From assembly GCA_030691775.1 (NCBI GenBank), contig JAUYDN010000015.1, positions 1-7,878 of the forward strand: a stretch of DNA of 7,878 bases, given 5' to 3'. The notes beneath the pieces are model-generated. The model ran no database searches, was not told the origin of the DNA, and saw only the letters and a program-made list of their open reading frames with translations. Positions 5,090-7,878 of this stretch are shown one piece after another. The position numbers and the translations under genes are program-made. Position 1 is the first letter of the stretch. Every line of letters starts with the position of its first letter. This DNA is from Dehalococcoidia bacterium. Lineage in GTDB: Bacteria > Chloroflexota > Dehalococcoidia > Dehalococcoidales > Fen-1064.

Positions 5090-6340
5090 TTACAGCGTTT
5101 TTGCCATTTGCTCGGCTTCTTCTGCGCCAGCCAGCATAATGTTGCGCGCGATTTGGTTGACCTCCGAAGCGGAACGCGCATCGAGGAGGTCAGCTTTTAA
5201 CAGCAACGCCGCTTTTTGTTGTTCCTTCTGTGCGGCGCCCTTGATGACAAAATCCACCAGGTGCAGGGCAAGCTGGACTTCTCCTTCGACTTTTAACTGG
5301 AGAGCGCGTTTCAGCACGCTTTCAGGATCTGTGAACTTCATCATCTCGGATGCGATAACAGTACTTCGCGATGGGAAAAGCTCACTGGCGTTGCCATTGA
5401 ACCAGCCGGCATACCTTCTGTGGATGCCGTGAATCATAAATGCGGGGCACCCATATATCCCGGAAAGAAACCGCTTGCCTGCTAGGTCCTCCGGGGGTTG
5501 CACCATGTGCAGTATGTCCTCGATCCAGTAGCCTTCATTGAGCAACCGCACCACCTCACGATGGAAAAAACGAAGATACCTGGCGTTATCCAGGCACCAT
5601 TCAGTGGCTTTGTTTCCAATCCGCAAAGGCCCGTGACCCGGCACCAGAAATTCAGGATTCTTGCCGGCAATGGCTTCAAGGGTTTCAGCCCATTCCACTT
5701 CATAACGCTGGACTTTAAATGGATTGCCGATATTGGGGCAACTACCCTCCAGCAAGTCACCAACAATTGCGGTTTTACGTTCTGGAATCCAGACCCAGGT
5801 GCCGTCTTCGGTCTCACCGAGATAGTGGTGCAGCTCGAAAGTGAGGTCACCCAGTTTGGAACTCATCGAATCTGTATAGGTCACATCCGGATAAACGATG
5901 TCATCCGGGATGAATTTCTCCTGCCCGGTCGGTCTCATAAAGCCACGTCCGGCCTGAATCTGGTTTATATACCAGTTGTAGGGCTGCATTTCCCGGTAGC
6001 GTGCCAAATGGGCGAGGGTCCGGTGCTGGGCAATGACCACAGGTTTGCGGTGTCCCCGTTTTCTGGCATCCTCTACAAGGTCTCTTGCCGTGAACGCGTG
6101 GTCGCCATGGATATGCGTGTAGATAATCGTAGTGATGGGAGCGTCAGTTTTTTGGCGGATAGTTTCAAGTATTTTCTCGCTGCTGCCTGCGGGAACATCC
6201 ACTACCACCAGTCCTTCTTCGGTTACCGCAACCGTGGTATTGCCGAACCCTGCAATCATGAAAACGTCCGGCGTAAGGTCCTCACTCTGACGGGCTGTCA
6301 TCGTGTCCGCGAATACGGTCCGTCTATCCAATCTACTCAT
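5090..6340 (-). CDS. Metallo-beta-lactamase-fold hydrolase, alkylsulfatase-like, lacking the C-terminal SCP2 domain
   Basis: A 416-residue hydrolase. ATG 6340 is chosen because AGAGGTG lies directly upstream; the in-frame GTG at 6346 is part of that ribosome-binding site. The N-terminal half is a metallo-beta-lactamase fold with THIHGDH at 75-81 (metal ligands H76, H78, D80, H81). Further likely ligands are Glu176 or Glu178 in GETED, Asp195 in VGD and His236 in PGHG. This acidic layout is that of type III alkylsulfatases (SdsA1-like) rather than beta-lactamases. Residues about 270-325 (GYWIEDILHMV, IYGCPA, RRYAGWFNGN) match the alkylsulfatase dimerisation domain, followed by a helical region to the end. 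Classical members are about 650 aa and end in an SCP2-like lipid-binding domain; that part is absent and the gene ends cleanly. No signal peptide is visible, so it is probably cytoplasmic. The likely reaction is hydrolysis of a sulfate or related ester; the substrate is unknown. Confidence 0.9.
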   Translation of the reverse strand: MSRLDRRTVFADTMTARQSEDLTPDVFMIAGFGNTTVAVTEEGLVVVDVPAGSSEKILETIRQKTDAPITTIIYTHIHGDHAFTARDLVEDARKRGHRKPVVIAQHRTLAHLARYREMQPYNWYINQIQAGRGFMRPTGQEKFIPDDIVYPDVTYTDSMSSKLGDLTFELHHYLGETEDGTWVWIPERKTAIVGDLLEGSCPNIGNPFKVQRYEVEWAETLEAIAGKNPEFLVPGHGPLRIGNKATEWCLDNARYLRFFHREVVRLLNEGYWIEDILHMVQPPEDLAGKRFLSGIYGCPAFMIHGIHRRYAGWFNGNASELFPSRSTVIASEMMKFTDPESVLKRALQLKVEGEVQLALHLVDFVIKGAAQKEQQKAALLLKADLLDARSASEVNQIARNIMLAGAEEAEQMAKTL

Positions 6341-6547
6341 AATCACCTCTTTTATTGACCCTCAAAGCGTACCCGGTTCAGCCGGTACTTAGCCTTGCGT
6401 TCCTGTTTGTTCCTCACCGCTTCCCGGCATAAACCGGTCGACTATATGTTAATAACGGACCGATTTAACCCATAATAAGGGAGTTGCCCTCAAAGAGCAA
6501 CAGATTTTCCGTTAATACTTAACCACAAGCTCCCGCACAGAAATTCT
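6341..6547 (-). promoter_or_regulatory. Intergenic region upstream of the metallo-hydrolase gene, candidate promoter
   Basis: A 207-nt gap between the SDR stop and the metallo-hydrolase start. On the minus strand a -10-like TATTAT (6477-6472, 5 of 6) lies 17 nt after a weak -35-like TTGCTC (6500-6495, 3 of 6), which would leave a leader of about 125 nt. An overlapping small inverted repeat (GTTGC/GCAAC around CTCTTTGAGG) and an imperfect GC-rich hairpin (TACCGG/CCGGGTA, about 6372-6390) lie in the same gap. The hydrolase and reductase genes may therefore be transcribed separately from the SDR. No operator for a known regulator is recognised. Confidence 0.33.
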
Positions 6548-7354
6548 TCACAGGGTGGGAAGTTGGGTATCAAGAAATCCCTGAACGTCCTTTGCCCTTC
6601 GCTCCATCATAGTGAGAAATCGGGCGGGGTGAGTGAGAATCAGGAACTTGTTTTTGTTTATTCCGTCGATGACCATCTGAGCGACTTCTTCAGGCTCCAT
6701 CACTCCGGGCTCTTTGGCGATTTCTTTGATTGCTCCCAGAGCCTGCAGGTCGTCCCCTACATAGCGGAAATTTTCCGGTAAATTCGTGCGGATCAAACCG
6801 GGGCAGAGTAATGAGACACCTATTCCTTTTGGTTTTAAGTATTTATACAGAACCTCAGAAAAACCGGTCACGGCAAACTTTGAGGTACTGTAGCCGATGC
6901 TGTTCGGCTGACCACCGATCAGTCCGCCTATTGAAGATGTATTGACAATGTATCCATTACCCCTTTCCCGCATGTGAGGGAGAAAAGCGCGACAACAATG
7001 GATTACCCCGTACAGATTAATGCCGAGGATCCATGCCCAATCGGCGGGTTCGAGTGTATCGACAAAACCACGGAGCATGACGCCCGCATTGTTCATCAAA
7101 ATATCGACCCCGCCGGCAAATGCGATAGCTTGCTTTGCCATACTGGTTACATCATCGTATTTCGCAACATCGCATTGTATCGTCAATGCTCGTCTTCCAA
7201 GAGCTTCTATCTCTCTTTGTGCTTCCGCCATTCGTTCTCGGTTAACATCAACTATAACGATGTTCGCACCCATTTTTGCGAGAGCTACAGCCGTTGAACG
7301 ACCGATACCACTCGCGCCACCAGTAATGACAGCGACCTTATTCTTGAACTCCAT
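6548..7354 (-). CDS. Classical short-chain dehydrogenase/reductase (SDR)
   Basis: A 268-residue NAD(P)(H)-dependent oxidoreductase of the classical SDR family, which interconverts alcohols and ketones. A clear ribosome-binding site (AAGGAG, 7366-7361) precedes the ATG. The cofactor motif TGGASGIG is at 11-18; Asp36 at the end of the second strand (VDVNR) favours NAD over NADP. CDV at 61-63, NNAG at 88-91 and Asn113 follow. The catalytic residues are Ser140/141, Tyr155 and Lys159 (YSTSK). PG at 185-186 precedes the variable substrate loop. A C-terminal tail with FLILTHPARFLTMM (237-250) resembles that of many SDRs annotated as acetoin or 3-oxoacyl-type reductases, but substrate cannot be assigned. 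All key residues are intact. It follows the serine-hydrolase remnant on the same strand and precedes the metallo-hydrolase by 207 nt, which suggests a common catabolic theme. Confidence 0.94.
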   Translation of the reverse strand: MEFKNKVAVITGGASGIGRSTAVALAKMGANIVIVDVNRERMAEAQREIEALGRRALTIQCDVAKYDDVTSMAKQAIAFAGGVDILMNNAGVMLRGFVDTLEPADWAWILGINLYGVIHCCRAFLPHMRERGNGYIVNTSSIGGLIGGQPNSIGYSTSKFAVTGFSEVLYKYLKPKGIGVSLLCPGLIRTNLPENFRYVGDDLQALGAIKEIAKEPGVMEPEEVAQMVIDGINKNKFLILTHPARFLTMMERRAKDVQGFLDTQLPTL

Positions 7355-7390
7355 GGCTTACTCCTTATCTTTAGTTATCTCCTGTATTTC

Positions 7391-7417
7391 CCCGAAGCGC
7401 ATCTTAGTATCTTCGGG
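7391..7417. other. Small hairpin between the hydrolase remnant and the SDR gene
   Basis: CCCGAAG (7391-7397) and CTTCGGG (7411-7417) form a perfect 7-bp stem around a 13-nt loop, extendable by three A-T pairs past a bulged C. It lies between the stop codon of the serine-hydrolase remnant and the ribosome-binding site of the SDR gene. No T-run follows on the minus strand, so it is not a convincing terminator. It may be an attenuator or a processing hairpin. Confidence 0.35.
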
Positions 7418-7433
7418 AAAAATGCGTTTTCTA

Positions 7434-7757
7434 TTAGTCCACCAATGCTTGATAACCGAGTCTCTGGAATTCTGAACCAAGGTAGGTTGGCAACGCCATT
7501 CCGGCGCCCGCTCCCAGCACCTGTGTTGAATATACTCCGAACATATCCTCCTTCGGGTCGACGAAAAAGTAGGTAGCGAAAGCCCCACCCCACCCGAAAG
7601 TTCCCGGAGAAGCCGGAACCCGCGACCCCGCCGGATTAAGACACACAAAGACACCTAACCCATACCCGTAACCGGGGCCAAAGATCGGAATGTAGAAATT
7701 ACCCGTATGATTTGTGGTCATCAGTTCGATCGTTTTCCGGCTGAGGATGACGCCATG
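7434..7757 (-). pseudogene. C-terminal remnant of a beta-lactamase-family serine hydrolase
   Basis: About 107 codons on the minus strand encode the end of a class C beta-lactamase/esterase (EstB-like) family protein. The frame begins GVILSRKTIELMTTNH, continues with GPGYGYGLGVFV, then SPGTFGWGGAFATYFFVD and PKEDMFGVYSTQ, and ends in LGYQALVD. Family members are about 400 residues; the catalytic SxxK and YxN motifs lie in the N-terminal two thirds, which are missing, so this piece cannot be an active enzyme. The frame is closed upstream by TAG (7760-7758), and no other minus-strand frame between there and the window end shows the expected preceding sequence. The loss is therefore more than a single nonsense change. 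Its end is intact and it lies 79 nt upstream of the SDR gene on the same strand, so it probably once belonged to the same catabolic cluster. Confidence 0.78.
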
Positions 7758-7878
7758 CTAGCCGAGTTATACGTAAAAGAAACGTCAACTGAGGCCGTTG
7801 CATCTGCGTTAGGTCGCGGTGTTCAGGCAGTTGCCAGCAGGGCATGGCTGCTGAGGATCCGTAAACCCCGGGAGCTAA
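7707..7878 (+). CDS. Partial reading frame with helix-turn-helix character, runs off the window
   Basis: A plus-strand frame open from ATG 7707 to the window end. An inner ATG at 7755 has a weak GAGGAT upstream and may be the real start. The readable part includes FPAEDDAMLAELYVKE, then STEAVASALGRGVQAVASRA and WLLRIRKPREL. The pattern (acidic/aliphatic first helix ending in LY, then an xxAxxLGRxxxAVxxRAxxL second unit) is typical of short SANT/Myb-like or GcrA-like helix-turn-helix DNA-binding segments often found in phage and mobile-element proteins. Its first codons overlap the end of the serine-hydrolase remnant on the other strand. Only about 57 codons are visible, so the protein length and any additional domain are unknown. 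The call rests on the helix-turn-helix pattern alone. Confidence 0.42.
   Translation, partial: MICGHQFDRFPAEDDAMLAELYVKETSTEAVASALGRGVQAVASRAWLLRIRKPREL

Noticed and set aside
5020..5181. N-terminal extension of the OYE-type reductase
   Set aside because: The extra 54 residues overlap the metallo-hydrolase coding sequence, are basic and unlike the family, and the ATG at 5019 has a clear GAAGGAG and begins at the normal family N-terminus.
5498..6358. Long plus-strand open frame opposite the metallo-hydrolase gene (286 codons)
   Set aside because: It is antisense to a well-supported enzyme gene, has no ribosome-binding site or recognisable motif, and is explained by the codon structure of the real gene.

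Overview
The window looks like a bacterial chromosome segment made of an accessory plus-strand gene block on the left and a minus-strand catabolic gene block on the right. Strong Shine-Dalgarno sequences, a sigma-70-like promoter and a classical intrinsic terminator point to a bacterium. The DUF5679-type zinc ribbon and the mix of an Old Yellow Enzyme, an alkylsulfatase-like metallo-beta-lactamase, an SDR and a beta-lactamase-family hydrolase fit an anaerobic Dehalococcoidia-like Chloroflexota genome. That taxonomic guess is an inference from gene content and was not tested by any search.

Left block (16-1944, plus strand): five small genes in a row. They are a zinc-ribbon protein (51 aa), a 62-aa acidic protein, and three unrecognised proteins of 111, 159 and 163 aa. 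The last three each follow a near-identical leader of about 43 nt (AGGGGTWACTATR, a CC, then AAAATCTG and the ribosome-binding site). Each also carries a QLSLV, QLGLF or QPALF sequence at one terminus, resembling the bacterial sliding-clamp-binding motif. A perfect 11-bp terminator closes the unit. The style is that of a phage or integrated element, but no phage structural gene, integrase or transposase is visible.

Middle (1945-3036): a good promoter drives a 46-aa DUF5679-like zinc ribbon. It is followed by a poorly coding region with a broken, inverted paralogue of the 163-aa protein (amber stop in frame, 5' end lost) and some short repeats.

Right block (3037-7760, minus strand, transcribed right to left): the C-terminal remnant of a beta-lactamase-family serine hydrolase, a short-chain dehydrogenase, an alkylsulfatase-like metallo-beta-lactamase hydrolase, and a 660-aa OYE-type FMN/4Fe-4S/FAD reductase. 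Together they suggest hydrolysis of an ester (sulfate or carboxylic), alcohol/ketone oxidoreduction and reduction of an activated double bond. The substrate cannot be read from the sequence.

Right edge: the serine hydrolase remnant loses its homology near 7755. A plus-strand reading frame with helix-turn-helix character starts at about the same place and runs off the window, so this may be an insertion or rearrangement junction.
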